The notes: generated from the sequence alone by a model not told the origin. 64,000 nt of DNA from an uncultured Mailhella sp. (GCF_963931295.1 NZ_OZ007001.1:372001-436000), one strand, 5' to 3'; shown: positions 28,932-39,900, counted from the first letter of the stretch. Numbers and translations: made by a program.

Positions 28932-29152
28932 TAGTACGCGACCGTCCGGCCCGCCGTCCTCCGAGTGGCGCGGAACGCCTTTCGGAACCAGACAGCTTTC
29001 CATCGTATTTGCGCTCTTGTCAATATTTTTAATGGGTGAACGCGACATTTCTCCGTCAAACCTCGTTCCGCCGAGGGGGATGAGGGAAAACGGAGGGACG
29101 CCGGGCGCTTTCCCCCGGTCGTCGGAAAGCACGCTCTGCCTCGGGAAAACGC

Positions 29153-30097
29153 TCAGTCGAGGAAGGGATTCCGCTCCGGCGCGTCGCAGTCCTTGCCCTG
29201 CCACCAGTCGTTATACGCCAGCACGGCGTCGATCATGTCGAGGGTGCGGCGCTTGTCCGCCGCCCAGGCGGGAGCGACAAGCTCGCCGGGCGCAGGATCC
29301 GCGCAGAGCCTGTGAATCACGACGTTCGACGGCAGCAGCGTGAGCGCCCGCGCCGCCAAAAGCGCGTATTCCTCCTGATCGAGCAGGCGCAGCTCTCCGC
29401 TCTTCCACGCCCGTTCCACGGCCGCGCCCTTCGGCACGTACAGATTGTGCAGCTTCACCCCGTCCGCGGGCAGGCCCGAAAGCCAGCGCGCCGACTTCAA
29501 AAAGTCCTCGCCGTCCTCGCCCGGAAGCCCCGCCATCAGATGCGCGCACGTCTTCACGCCAAATCGCGCCGCCAGCCGGAGCGCCCTTTCCGAATCCTGC
29601 GCCGTGTGCCCGCGATTCACGCGCCGAAGCGTGACGTCGCTGCACGTCTGCACGCCCACGTCCAGCCAGAATTCCCGCCACGGCGCCGACGCCATCAGCC
29701 GCATTTTCTCTTCATCCAGACAGTCGGGGCGCGTGCCGATGCACGCCCCGACAAGCCCGGGCAGCGCTTCCAGCTCCTTCAGCATGGCCGACAGCCGAGC
29801 CGCCGGCCCGTACGTGTTGGTAAACGACTGCACATACCCCAGAAACAAACGCGTGCTCTTCATTCTGGGCATGGCCGCATACCGCGACCGCCAGCGCTCC
29901 CACTGCTCCCGAAAGCTCCCCAGCCCCACGCCCGGCCCGGAACCCTCCGCATTGCAGAACGTGCATCCGCCCACGCTCAGCGTTCCGTCCCGGTTCGGAC
30001 ACCCCGACCCGGCATCCAGCGTGATCTTCTGCACCTTCTCCCCAAACTCGCCCCGTAAATGCCCGTCCAAACTCCGATACCGCAGCTGCCGACTCAT
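29153..30097 (-). CDS. Radical SAM protein, YhcC/TIGR01212-like
   Basis: The 314-residue protein has the cluster motif of this family: CPNRDGTLSVGGCTFC, with Cys spaced C-x12-C-x2-C instead of the usual C-x3-C-x2-C. FTNTYGPAARLSAML, IGTRPDCL, and the VGVQTCSDVTLRRVNRGHT region support the YhcC/Elp3-like subgroup. The biochemical role of YhcC-type proteins is not settled, so no substrate is given. The C-terminus (ALTLLPSNVVIHRLCADP) fits the family's length of about 300. Monocistronic, divergent from a repeat and the molybdoenzyme genes. Confidence 0.9.
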   Translation of the reverse strand: MSRQLRYRSLDGHLRGEFGEKVQKITLDAGSGCPNRDGTLSVGGCTFCNAEGSGPGVGLGSFREQWERWRSRYAAMPRMKSTRLFLGYVQSFTNTYGPAARLSAMLKELEALPGLVGACIGTRPDCLDEEKMRLMASAPWREFWLDVGVQTCSDVTLRRVNRGHTAQDSERALRLAARFGVKTCAHLMAGLPGEDGEDFLKSARWLSGLPADGVKLHNLYVPKGAAVERAWKSGELRLLDQEEYALLAARALTLLPSNVVIHRLCADPAPGELVAPAWAADKRRTLDMIDAVLAYNDWWQGKDCDAPERNPFLD

Positions 30098-30139
30098 CTC
30101 GCACCCCCTCCCCCTCTACTGCCGCAAAACCCCTCCCCC

Positions 30140-30335
30140 CGCAACTGGAAAAGCAAAAAGGCAGGAAGAGAGGAAAGGCAGGCGGGGGAAATAATTCCCC
30201 CCGCACCCCCCTGATTCTGCTTCGCAGCTAAAGCTGCTTCAGCAGGACAGAGTGAACGGGAAAATTATGCCCGAAGCAGAGGACGAACGGGAGTGAGTGC
30301 AGACCGGAAGGCACTCTTTCAGCGAGCTGCCCCCC
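30140..30335 (-). repeat. Structured intergenic repeat, truncated module A (reverse orientation)
   Basis: On the plus strand it begins AAAAAGGCAGGAAGAGAGG, followed by the G-run/AATAATT/C-run hairpin, CTGCTTCGCAGCTAAAGCTG with its pair, and the GCAGACCGGAAGGCACTC block. It stops after about 190 bp. No gene ends just upstream on this strand. Confidence 0.85.
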
Positions 30336-30504
30336 GGCGACGTCCTCATCCGAACATTGTTGTTTCAAGCGCATGTATTGAGACTTCCGCCTTTTTCTTT
30401 AACTTCTGAAAATCCTTTCCTTTGGCACTACTTGCGGCCCAGGCTCTCGCACCATCGCTTTCCCCATCAGTACCGACTGGCGTTTCCCCGGTCTCGGCCA
30501 ATCT

Positions 30505-30802
30505 CCCCCTCCCCCCCAAAAAAAATCTGGAAATCCCTTCCTTTGACACGACTGTCCGGCGCAGACCGGACAGGAGTCGGCCACCGCAGGTGGGTCCGAA
30601 AGGACACACCTGCACTGAGCTCGCAGCCAGAACAGCGACTGCCAAGCACTCTGGCATCCGTAGTTCCTGCCTTTCCAAACGCCCGCCCGGATTTGGCAAC
30701 TCGTCCTGCATCCGCACTCCCACCCGCCGAACGGCGCAGCCGTCGGCGGAAACAGGGGGGCGCGGGGGGAATTATTTCCCCCGCATGCCTTTCCTGCCTT
30801 TG
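30505..30802 (+). repeat. Structured intergenic repeat, module B
   Basis: It carries CTGTCCGGCGCAGACCGGAC, CAGGTGGGTCCGAAAGGACA with ACCTG, and CGCCGAACGGCGCAGCCGTC with GGCGG, then the shared terminal hairpin and CCTTTCCTGCCTTTG. The next gene starts 60 bp further on the same strand, so the element lies upstream of the molybdoenzyme operon. Confidence 0.87.
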
Positions 30803-30863
30803 ACTTATTTGACATTCGGGCAGTCGGCCGCCTATGTTTGAAGATCACAGCAAGGGAGGGAGC

Positions 30864-33125
30864 ATGCCTCACAAGGTTACCGACGCATGGGACAGGAGCG
30901 GAGCGTTCACGCTGGAGGAGGCGGAGGCGCTGGCGGCGCGGCGCGGGGAACGGGCAGTGCCCACGTGGTGCGGCATGTGCGGGCCGCGGGGGAACTGTGC
31001 GGTGTACGCGTTTGAGCGCGACGGGCGTCTGCTTCGGGTAGCGGGCATGAAGGAAGCGCCGCACAACAGAGGCGGGCTGTGCTGCAAGGCTCATGCGGCG
31101 GCGCAGTGGGTCTATTCTCCGGACAGGATCACCACGCCTCTGCGGCGCACGGGCAAAAAGGGCGAAGGCCGCTTCGAGCCCATAGGCTGGGATGAAGCGC
31201 TCGGCATTGTGGCGGACACGCTGAAGGCGCAGAAGGCGGCGTTCGGGCCGGAATCGCTGGCGGTGCTTTCTCCGGCGCGGCGCGACTACAGCGAATATCT
31301 GTATCGTCTGCTCGTGGCGCACGGCAGTCCCAACTACGGACACAGCGGCATTTGCGCCATGCAGCTTCATTTCGGCTTCTGCCACACGATAGGGGCGCGG
31401 CCCTCGCCGGACTACAGGAATGCCGACGTGATTCTCATCTGGGGCAGGCAGCCGGTGTATTCCGGGCCGCCGCTGGGCACGGCCGAAGCGCTCGTGGAAG
31501 CCCGGCTTCGCGGCGCGCGCATTTACGCCATCAAGCCCTCCATCGAAGCCGACGGCAGTTTCGCCACCGACTGGATTCCCGTGCGCCCCGGCACCGATGC
31601 CGCTCTCGCCCTTGCCATGCTCCACGTCGTCACGGGCGAGGGGCTCATCGACAAAAATTTCGTTGATCAATGGTGCTTCGGCTACGACAGGCTTGCCGAA
31701 CACGTGCGTCAGTTCAGTCCGGCGTGGGCCGAAGGCATCTGCGGCGTACCGGCTGCGATCATTGAGGAAATGGCCCGCACCTACGCCACCACGCCCCGGG
31801 CCACCATCGATGTGGGCAACGGTCTCGAACACGCCCCTTCCGCCAGCGACGCCATCCGCGCCATAGCCATGCTCATGGCCGTTACCGGACATCTCGACAG
31901 GCCGGGCGGCAATCTGTTTGCCGGGCCGGGCTCCACCATGCCCGCGCCGCGCAGCGTTCAGATGAGGGACAGGTACACCCCGGAATGGCTGGAAAAAATC
32001 GTGGGACCGGAATTTCCCCGCGCGTTTCAGCCGTTCCGCGAAGGCACTTCGGCCGCGTATCCGCGCCTTTTTGCCGACGTTGTTTCCGAGCATCCGACCA
32101 TTCACGCCATCATTGCGCCCGGCTCGCAGCCCACGGTGAGCACCCGCAATCCGCGAGGCGTCATCAGGGCGCTGGAAAAGCTGGATTTCTATGTCGTCAT
32201 CGACACCCACCGCACCGCAGACATGCCCTGGGCCGACATCGTGCTGCCCGCGCTCACGCCCTATGAAATCGATCATCCCTTCGAGGTGCGCGGCCCCTTC
32301 ATCATGGCGCGCAGCCGGGCGGCTGATCCCGTGGGCGAAGGCCGCTCCATGCAGCAGATCATTCTCGACATCGGCACCGCCCTCGGCTACGGCGACGAAT
32401 TCTGGAACGGCGACATCAACGCCTGCATGGACTGGCAGCTCGAACCGCTCGGCATGACCATGGACGAGCTGCGTTCCCACCGCACGGGCATCATTTATCC
32501 GCCCGCCGGTCGGCGTACCTACGAAAACTACGCAAAAGTCTTCTCCACGCCCAGCTCGCGCCTCGACAAAAGTCCCTTCCTGCCTCAGGGCAAGGCGGCG
32601 CTCTACAATACCAGCTTTGAAGAGGCGGGCTTTGCGCCCTTGCCCGGCTGGAGAGAACCCGTGGAAAGCGTGACCGGCACACCGGAACTCCTCAAGGATT
32701 ACCCCTTCGTGCTTTCCGACTATCACACCTCGCGGAGCTTTTCCGCAGGCTGGCAGCGCAACGTTCCCCTGCTGCGCGAGGTGGAAAAGGAACCTTGTCT
32801 GCACATCCATCCGAACAGGGCCCGGGCCCTCGGCATTGCCGACGGCGACACCGTGCGCGTCACCTCTCCCCACGGCTTTCTTCTTGTGAAGGCCATGTAC
32901 TACCCCGGCATCCGCGAAGACACGGTCATGCTGCTGCACGGCTGGTGGCAGGGATGCGCCGAACTCGGCCTGCCCGACCTGCCCCTGCTCGACGGCGGCG
33001 CCAACGTGAACCTGCTCTACTCCCCGGACATGGAAAAAAGCGCCGATCCCCTCATCACCGCCATGGGCAGTCAGACTCTCGTAAACGTCGCGCGCGTCTG
33101 CCCCGCCGAAAAGGATGCCTCATGA
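30864..33125 (+). CDS. Molybdopterin-dependent oxidoreductase, catalytic subunit (cytoplasmic)
   Basis: The 753-residue protein belongs to the DMSO-reductase/formate-dehydrogenase superfamily. The N-terminal [4Fe-4S] motif is C36-x2-C39-x5-C45 with C73 and C74, followed by the molybdopterin domains and a C-terminal molydopterin-dinucleotide-binding domain (about 625-750). The likely metal-ligand region is YGHSGICAMQLHF, suggesting Cys or Ser as ligand. There is no Tat signal, so unlike thiosulfate, polysulfide or tetrathionate reductases it should stay in the cytoplasm. AAGGGAGGGAGC before the ATG at 30864 decides the start. It overlaps the ferredoxin-like gene by 4 bp (ATGA). The substrate is unknown; no membrane anchor gene follows. 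Confidence 0.88.
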   Translation: MPHKVTDAWDRSGAFTLEEAEALAARRGERAVPTWCGMCGPRGNCAVYAFERDGRLLRVAGMKEAPHNRGGLCCKAHAAAQWVYSPDRITTPLRRTGKKGEGRFEPIGWDEALGIVADTLKAQKAAFGPESLAVLSPARRDYSEYLYRLLVAHGSPNYGHSGICAMQLHFGFCHTIGARPSPDYRNADVILIWGRQPVYSGPPLGTAEALVEARLRGARIYAIKPSIEADGSFATDWIPVRPGTDAALALAMLHVVTGEGLIDKNFVDQWCFGYDRLAEHVRQFSPAWAEGICGVPAAIIEEMARTYATTPRATIDVGNGLEHAPSASDAIRAIAMLMAVTGHLDRPGGNLFAGPGSTMPAPRSVQMRDRYTPEWLEKIVGPEFPRAFQPFREGTSAAYPRLFADVVSEHPTIHAIIAPGSQPTVSTRNPRGVIRALEKLDFYVVIDTHRTADMPWADIVLPALTPYEIDHPFEVRGPFIMARSRAADPVGEGRSMQQIILDIGTALGYGDEFWNGDINACMDWQLEPLGMTMDELRSHRTGIIYPPAGRRTYENYAKVFSTPSSRLDKSPFLPQGKAALYNTSFEEAGFAPLPGWREPVESVTGTPELLKDYPFVLSDYHTSRSFSAGWQRNVPLLREVEKEPCLHIHPNRARALGIADGDTVRVTSPHGFLLVKAMYYPGIREDTVMLLHGWWQGCAELGLPDLPLLDGGANVNLLYSPDMEKSADPLITAMGSQTLVNVARVCPAEKDAS

Positions 33126-33631
33126 AGGAATACGCCATCACCTTCGACCCGGAACGCTGCATTGCCTGTCACGGCTGCGTGGTTGCCTGCAAAACCTGGC
33201 GCGACACTCCGCAGAACGCCTGCCGCCGACGCCTGGATACCCTGTGGACCAAAGAAGAAACCATGCCCCGCCTGCGTCACGCTTCCGTGGCCTGCCTGCA
33301 CTGCAACACGCCCGCCTGCCTCGAAGCCTGCCCCGCAGGCGCCATTCGCAAACAGGAAAACGGCCTCGTCACCGTGGACGAACACGCCTGCATCGGCTGC
33401 CGCGCCTGCCTCAGAGCCTGCCCCTTCCACGTGCCCTCGTTCGCCGCTCCGCGCAGCCCCATGATCAAATGCGACCTCTGCAACGGCCTCTTCAACCCCG
33501 AAACCGAGTCTCCCCCCTGCGTGGCTTCGTGCCCTACCCGCGCCCTCACCTTCACCGCCCTCACCCCCGAACAAAAAAGCTCCTGCGAAGCCGGTATGCT
33601 CGCCCTGCTCCGCAGCCGTGAGGAATGGTAG
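33122..33631 (+). CDS. Four-cluster ferredoxin subunit of the molybdoenzyme (DmsB/PhsB-like)
   Basis: The 169-residue protein has four Cys clusters: CIACHGCVVAC (C13, C16, C19, C23), CLHCNTPACLEAC, CIGCRACLRAC, and CDLCNG with the late CVASC. This is the pattern of electron-transfer subunits with four [4Fe-4S] centres. The start ATG at 33122 overlaps the stop of the catalytic subunit gene, so it surely forms a complex with it. The length is shorter than DmsB (about 200). No signal peptide is present. The gene ends close to a repeat array at 33685. Confidence 0.92.
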   Translation: MKEYAITFDPERCIACHGCVVACKTWRDTPQNACRRRLDTLWTKEETMPRLRHASVACLHCNTPACLEACPAGAIRKQENGLVTVDEHACIGCRACLRACPFHVPSFAAPRSPMIKCDLCNGLFNPETESPPCVASCPTRALTFTALTPEQKSSCEAGMLALLRSREEW

Positions 33632-33653
33632 AACGTCTGAGGAAAAATGTGAT

Positions 33654-34318
33654 GGACGAAAACGCCCCGGCGTCCGCCATCACCCGTTTGCGCAGGAAAG
33701 TCTGCACAGGTTGCGGAACTTGCACGACGGGCCTTGCGTTTAACGCCGGAAGTGAATTCCGGCTACGCGCCGCCGTCGGCCGGGCTCCTGACGACATCTT
33801 GCCGGGAGCATGAGTAACGCCGTCGTCCGTTTGCGCCGGACACACTTTACGGGCTGCATCGCTTGCACGACGGGCATTGCGTTTAACGCCGGAAGTGAAT
33901 TCCGGCTACTTATGCCCGTCGGCCGGGCTCCTGACGTCGCCCGGGGCCCCAGAGCGTTGAAAGAATGCTTTCCGGTTTACCTTTGCGGCCCTGACTTCGG
34001 CGTTCCCGAAAAAACACCTGGAAATCCCTTCCGTTGATACGACTGTCCGGCGCAGGCCGGACAGGAGTCGGCCACCGCAGGTGGGCGCAGCAGCGCACAC
34101 CTGCACTGAGTCCGCAGCCCGAACAGCGCCTGCCAAGCACTCCGAGCCCGGCGTCACTGCCTTTCCGCACTCCCGCCCGTTCTCAGAAACGCTCCATGCC
34201 TTCCCGTCGGCGCCTGCCTTGCCGGCGAAGTCGGGAGGCAGAATCAGGGGGGCGCGGGGGGAATTATTTCCCCCGCATGCCTTTTCTGCCTTTCCTGCCT
34301 TTCCTGCCTTTCCTGCCT
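33654..34318 (+). repeat. Structured intergenic repeat array (partial and truncated module A, then module B)
   Basis: A partial copy (about 33685-33815) ends with CCGGGAGCATGAGTAACGCC, identical in form to the partial copy at about 1683-1790. A truncated A module follows (33826-33990), joined directly to a B module (about 34005-34318) with CTGTCCGGCGCAGGCCGGAC and the CAGGTG...CACCTG hairpin. The final tract ends in CTGCCTTTA, whose complement TAAAGGCAG contains the stop codon (TAA) of the cca gene. The A-B joint shows that modules recombine. Confidence 0.9.
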
Positions 34319-35476
34319 TTACTCTTCCGGCAAAGGCGGGGCGTTGAGGGCGCGGGGGGGCTGGGATTTCGGGAGTCGGGAGAGGGCTTCGCACTGGAGC
34401 TGACGCAGGCGTTTTCCGGATTCCGCGCCGCGGTTGCGCCAGGCTTCGGGCAGGCGCACGGCACGGATGGCGGCGAGGTCGCGGGAGGCCATGGGTTCCC
34501 AGTTCCAGCCGCCGTCGGCTCCGGCGAGGATCCAGAAATCGTGGAAGATGCGGGCTTCCTGGAGTTTGCAGATCAGGTCTCTGCGCGTGCCTGCGCGCAG
34601 GGAGCCGTACACGCCCCCTTTCATGTGCAGCGCCGTGCCCGCCACGCCCGCGCGGATGTGGCGCGAAGGCAGGCGCAGGCGGCGGCCCAGGGCGCGCACG
34701 AGTTCCGCGCCCTTGAGCTCATGCCCGTAGTGATGCGGCAGAATGGCGGCGTCCGTGCGGATTTTGCCGAGATCGTGGCAAAGGGCCATCCAGGCGGCAA
34801 GGGGGTGTCCGGCACAGCGGTCGAGCACCTCAAGGGTATGATCCAGCACCGAATTGTCGTGCCACGGGAGCGGCCCCGCAGGAATGTCCGCCGCGGGGGC
34901 GAGTTCCTCAAACCACGGAGAAAGACAGTCCGCGTCGCGCAGCACCGTGAAGAAGCGCGACGGCTTCGGCGCTTCCAGCGCGCGCAGAAATTCGCGTCCC
35001 ACGCGCTCGGCAGGAAGCGCGGCCACAGCGGATCGGCACTCCACGGCCGCGCGGCGCATGGCGTCCAGCGTTTCGGGGGGCACGGTCCAGTCCGGCCAGG
35101 CCGCGGCAAAGCGCGCCACGCGGAAGAGGCGAAGCGGATCGTTTTTCAGCGCGTCGGGCGAGGCGAAACGCAGACGACGGGCAGCCATGTCCGCAAGAAA
35201 ATCAGGATGGCAGAACAGACGCCCCTGCGCGTCGAAGGCGGCGGCGTTCACCGTGACGTCGCGGGTAAGCATGTCGTGCTCGACATCGCCTTCCAGCGGG
35301 GTGAACTCGTCCGCGCCCACAAGCCAGATTTCAGGACTGCGACCCGTATTGCGCGCCGCGGGGAAGCGCTGTAGAAAGAACTCTTCGCCACCGCTGAAGG
35401 AAACATCCACGTCGTGGGCCGGACGCCCCAGCAGAAGATCGCGCACCGCGCCGCCCACCACATACCATTCACCCAT
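34319..35476 (-). CDS. CCA tRNA nucleotidyltransferase / poly(A) polymerase family with HD domain
   Basis: The 385-residue protein starts MGEWYVVGGAVRDLLLGRPA, the nucleotidyltransferase head, with DVDVSFSGG supplying the catalytic carboxylates and the RDVTVNAAAFD motif after it. The RNA-binding neck follows (about 100-170), and an HD metal-phosphohydrolase domain has LCHDLGK (about 240). HD-bearing class II enzymes of this kind make or repair the 3' CCA end of tRNA; poly(A) addition is the alternative. I chose the ATG at 35476, where the known N-terminus starts, over a frame open 129 codons upstream. Its stop codon lies within the terminus of a structured repeat. Confidence 0.9.
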   Translation of the reverse strand: MGEWYVVGGAVRDLLLGRPAHDVDVSFSGGEEFFLQRFPAARNTGRSPEIWLVGADEFTPLEGDVEHDMLTRDVTVNAAAFDAQGRLFCHPDFLADMAARRLRFASPDALKNDPLRLFRVARFAAAWPDWTVPPETLDAMRRAAVECRSAVAALPAERVGREFLRALEAPKPSRFFTVLRDADCLSPWFEELAPAADIPAGPLPWHDNSVLDHTLEVLDRCAGHPLAAWMALCHDLGKIRTDAAILPHHYGHELKGAELVRALGRRLRLPSRHIRAGVAGTALHMKGGVYGSLRAGTRRDLICKLQEARIFHDFWILAGADGGWNWEPMASRDLAAIRAVRLPEAWRNRGAESGKRLRQLQCEALSRLPKSQPPRALNAPPLPEE

Positions 35477-35592
35477 GTTGCCCCCGGCCCGCGGGCCGCC
35501 GCGCGCAGGCAAAAACGCCGCGCGCCTCCCTCCCGCAGGAGGGGCTGTGTGTTTCATCGCCGCCGATACGCGACGGCCGCTCTGGAGGATCC

Positions 35593-36873
35593 ATGAACGA
35601 TAACGCCGCCTTGCGACTGCTCTATCTGGGCCTGCCCCCCATCGGGGAACAGGAGCCCACGGCTCTGCCCTTTTCGCCGGAAGCGCTTGCCGCCTCGCCT
35701 CTTGCCCTGACCGCCGCAGATCTGGCGACGATTCCGGCGCTGTTTGCCGCCGCATGGACGGAGCGCGACGACGGCGGAAACCGCGCCGACACGCCGGACG
35801 CCAGCGCCTGCGCAGAAGCGGGCGCAGAGGCGGACGCCATCGCCGCGGCCTTCGCAACTGCAAACGCGGCCACCTGCGCGGACGCCGGTCTCGCGGCAGC
35901 CAACGCCTCGGCTCCGCTCTCCGGCTCGTCTTCGCGTCCCGGATCCGCAGGCCCCGACGCCCTTGCCTGGACGCCCAAAGAAAAAAACGGCGTGCGCTGG
36001 CTCGAAATTCCCGCGCCCGGACTGCCCGCCCCAGTGTACATCACCGGCCCTGCCACCTCAACCCTCGACGTCGCCCGCCTGCTCGTCGAAGCCGACCTCT
36101 TCCCCGAATGGGCCTCCGTGCTTTCCCTGCGTCAGAGCTCCGGCCGCGGCCAGATGCGCCGCGCCTGGGCCTCCCCCGAGGGCAATCTCTACTCCGCCCT
36201 GCGCCTTCCCCTCGCCCCGCCCTTCGATTCCGCGGCCGCCGCCCCCGCCTGCGGAGCCCTCTTCGCCGAAGCCCTCTCCCGCGAGAGCTGCCCCGTGCTC
36301 CTCAAATGGCCCAACGACCTCCTTCAGCCCTCATCCTCGTTCCGCCCCGGCGTCGCCCCGGGCAGAAACGACTGCTTCAAAGTCGGCGGCATGCTCATGG
36401 AAGAACGCCGCGGCGCGCTCATCGTGGGCACGGGCTTCAACCTCGTCTCCTGCCCGCCGAACTCAATGCTCCGGGATAACTACGCTTTTTCCGCAGGCGT
36501 GCTCAGGCGCGCATCCGGCTTTCCCCTCATCGATCCCGCCTGCGCCGATCCCTCGCAAAAGGACAGCAAATCCAAGGACATCGTGACTATTTTCACGCTC
36601 TGGATTCGACTTGCGAGCCGTCTTTTTTCCTGCTATTCACAAAGGCAGACCCTCGAACCGTGGTGGCCCGCGCTCGCGCAAAGGCATCTCGCCTTCCGCG
36701 GCTGCCGCGTCACGCTCGCCGACGCCTGCCCCGAAAGGGAAACCATGGTCAGAATCCCCTGTGAGGGCGTGGTGGACGGCGTGACCGAATCCGGCGCGCT
36801 TCGCCTCAGTACAGCATTCGGAACGGAAACGTTTCTGGGCGGCTCCATCCTTCCCGCCGGTCAAGTCTCCTGA
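35593..36873 (+). CDS. birA: Biotin-protein ligase
   Basis: The enzyme activates biotin with ATP and attaches it to carboxylases. Of 426 residues, the catalytic domain covers about 140-370: RQSSGRGQMRR (the biotin/adenylate loop, GRGQ in place of GRGR), LKWPNDL, and GGMLMEERRGALIVGTGFN. The C-terminal SH3-like domain fits about 375-420. The first 120 residues are a low-complexity Ala-rich region without an HTH, so it is not a transcriptional repressor of the BirA type. It ends 53 bp before the pyruvate carboxylase gene, its probable substrate; the biotinyl protein of acetyl-CoA carboxylase is a second one. Confidence 0.9.
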   Translation: MNDNAALRLLYLGLPPIGEQEPTALPFSPEALAASPLALTAADLATIPALFAAAWTERDDGGNRADTPDASACAEAGAEADAIAAAFATANAATCADAGLAAANASAPLSGSSSRPGSAGPDALAWTPKEKNGVRWLEIPAPGLPAPVYITGPATSTLDVARLLVEADLFPEWASVLSLRQSSGRGQMRRAWASPEGNLYSALRLPLAPPFDSAAAAPACGALFAEALSRESCPVLLKWPNDLLQPSSSFRPGVAPGRNDCFKVGGMLMEERRGALIVGTGFNLVSCPPNSMLRDNYAFSAGVLRRASGFPLIDPACADPSQKDSKSKDIVTIFTLWIRLASRLFSCYSQRQTLEPWWPALAQRHLAFRGCRVTLADACPERETMVRIPCEGVVDGVTESGALRLSTAFGTETFLGGSILPAGQVS

Positions 36874-36926
36874 CTTTCCCCGTCGGAACCCGGCCCCCCG
36901 AAACCTCCCCCTTCCTCGGAGTAGAT

Positions 36927-39900
36927 ATGTCTGCAAAAACCATGGAACAAGTTCAGGCCGAGCTCAAAGGCAAAGCCATACTCGTGGCCAACCGCGGCAT
37001 TCCCGCCCGCCGCATCTGCCGCGCCATCCGCGAACGCTTCGGCGCCGTGGCCATCATGACCGCCACCGACGTGGACAAGACCTCCCCCGCGGCCTCCGCC
37101 GCTCAGGAACTCATGCTCCTCGGTCCCAACCCCTCCGCCTACCTCGACCTCGACCTCATCATCAGCAAGGCCAAGGCCCGCGGCGTGGTCGGCATCCATC
37201 CCGGCTGGGGCTTCGCCTCCGAAGACGACAGCTTCCCCCGCAAGTGCGCCGAATCCGGCATCACCTTCATCGGCTCCACCTGCGAATCCATGAACCTGCT
37301 CGGCAACAAGGTGCAGGCCAGAAATCTCGCCACCAGGATCGGCGTGCCCGTCGTGCCCGGTTCCGACGGCGCGGTCGACATCAACGGCGCGCGCAAGGTC
37401 ATCAAGAAAATCGGTCTGCCCGTCATGCTCAAGGCTGAAGGCGGCGGCGGCGGTCGCGGCATCTTCGTCATCCGCACCATGCAGGAACTCGAAGACGCCT
37501 TCGTCAAGGCTTCCACCATGGCCGAAGCTTCCTTCGGCAACCCCCGCCTCTTCGTCGAACGCTACCTCGAACACGTCCGCCACATCGAAATCCAGGTCAT
37601 CGCCGATCAGTACGGCAACGTCTTCGCCTTCGATGAACGCGACTGCACCGTGCAGCGCAATCATCAGAAGCTCGTCGAAATCACGCCGTCCCCCTGGCCC
37701 GGCATGACCCAGAAACTCCGCGATCAGCTCAAGGAATACGCACGCGCCCTCATCAAGGCCGTCAACTACTATTCCCTCGCCACCGTGGAATTCCTCGTCA
37801 CCCAGGACGGCACCCCCTACATGATCGAGGTCAACACCCGTCTCCAGGTCGAACACGGCATCACCGAAAGCCGCTACGGCATCGACCTCGTCGGCGCGCA
37901 GATCGCCATCGCCTTCGGCGCCGAACTCCCCTTCAACGAGGAAAACACCAAGCCCCAGAACTGGGCCATGCAGGTCCGCATCAACTGCGAAGACCCCCAG
38001 AACAACTTTACCCCCAACTGCGGTCGCGTCGTCCGCTACGAATCCCCCGGCGGCCCCGGCATCCGCATCGACTCCAACCTCTGCGCCGGTTACGACTTCC
38101 CCTCGAACTACGATTCCGCGGGCGCGCTCCTCATCGCCTTCGGCAGAAGCTGGGAACGCATTCTCAGCATCATGAACCGCGCCCTCGAAGAGTACACCAT
38201 TTCCGGCATCAAGACCACGCTGCCCTTCTATCGCCACATCCTCCAGAACGAACAGTTCCGCTCCGCCAACTTCGACACCAACTTCGTCGCCAATACGCCG
38301 GAACTCTTCGACTATCAGGATCTCGCGCCCGAAGGCGAACGTCTCAGCCACCTCGTGGCCGAAATCACCGCCAAGGGATACAATCCCTTCGTGCAGCTCG
38401 GTCAGTACCGCTCCGCAGACACCCCCCGTCTGCCCGCCTTCGAGCCCGTGCTGCCCCACATCTCCGGCGCAGACCGCTACGCTCCGAGCCCCTATCCCCA
38501 CGAACGCGATCAGCTGCTCGAATTCCTGCGTGATTCCAAGATGGTGCACTTCACCGACACCACCACCCGCGACATGACGCAGTCCAATACCGGCAACCGC
38601 TTCCGCCTCGCCGAAGATGCGCTCATCGGGCCCTACCTCGATTCCTGCAACTTCTTCTCCCTCGAAAACGGCGGCGGCGCTCACTTCCATGTGGCCATGA
38701 TGGCCAACATGACCTATCCCTTCACCGAGGCTCAGGCCTGGAATCAGTTCGCGCCCAAGACGCTCAAGCAGCTGCTCGTGCGTTCCACCAACGTGCTCGG
38801 CTACACCCCCCAGCCCCGCAACCTCATGAACATCACCGGCGAAATGATCTGCGACAATTACCAGATCATCCGCTGCTTCGACTTCCTCAACGATATGCGC
38901 AACATGCGCCCCATCGCCGAAGTCGTGCTCTCCCGCAACGACGTGGTCTTTGAACCCGCCCTCTCCATCTCCGTGGCCAAGGGCTTCGACATCGACCACT
39001 ACCTCAACGTGACCGCCGCCACCCTCGACATGGTCGGCAGCATCGCGGGCTGCACCCAGAAGGACGCCTCGCGCATGATCATCCTCGGCCTCAAGGACAT
39101 GGCCGGCATCTGCTCGCCGTCCTTCATCGCCGATCTCACCCTGGCCATCCGCAAGCAGTGGCCCGACCTCGTGCTTCATTACCATCGCCACGCCACCGAC
39201 GGCCTCTTCGTGCCCGCCGTGGGCGCCGCCGCCAAGGCAGGCGTTCAGATCGTCGATACCGGCCTCGGCGCCAGCGTGCGCACCTACGGTCAGGGCGACG
39301 TGCTCGCCACCGTGGCCTACATGGAAAATGAACTCGGCCTCAAAACCATGGTCAACAAGGACATGATCGCCCAGGCCAACTTCGTGCTCAAGCAGATCAT
39401 GCCCTTCTACGACCGCTACTGCTCCCCCTACTTCCAGGGCACCGACTACAACGCCGTGTATCACTGCATGCCCGGCGGAGCCACCTCGTCCTCGCAGGAA
39501 GGCGCCATGAAGCAGGGCTACATTCAGCTGCTGCCCCACATGCTGCGCTTCCTTGCCGCCATCCGCAAGATCGTGCGCTATCACGACGTCACGCCCGGTT
39601 CCCAGATCACCTGGAACACCGCCTTCCTCGCCGTGACCAACGCCTTCAAGCGCAGCGGCGAAAAGGGCGTGCAGGACCTCATCCGCGTGGCCGAACTCGC
39701 CGCCGTCACCCCCGAAGATCAGGTGGACGACATCCTTCGCGAACAGCGCCTCGACATCTACCGCGACTGCAACGACGCCTTCCGCAACCTGCTGCTCGGC
39801 AAGTTCGGCCGCCTGCCCCTCGGCTTCCCCGAAGACTGGGTCTATGAGAGCGCCTTCGGCAGCTCCGCCTACCGCTCCGCCCTCGCCTCCCGCACCGAGG

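Noticed and set aside
35477..35863. A 129-residue N-terminal extension of the CCA-adding enzyme
   Set aside because: It would overlap the birA start region on the other strand and is Arg-rich; the family N-terminus begins at the ATG at 35476.
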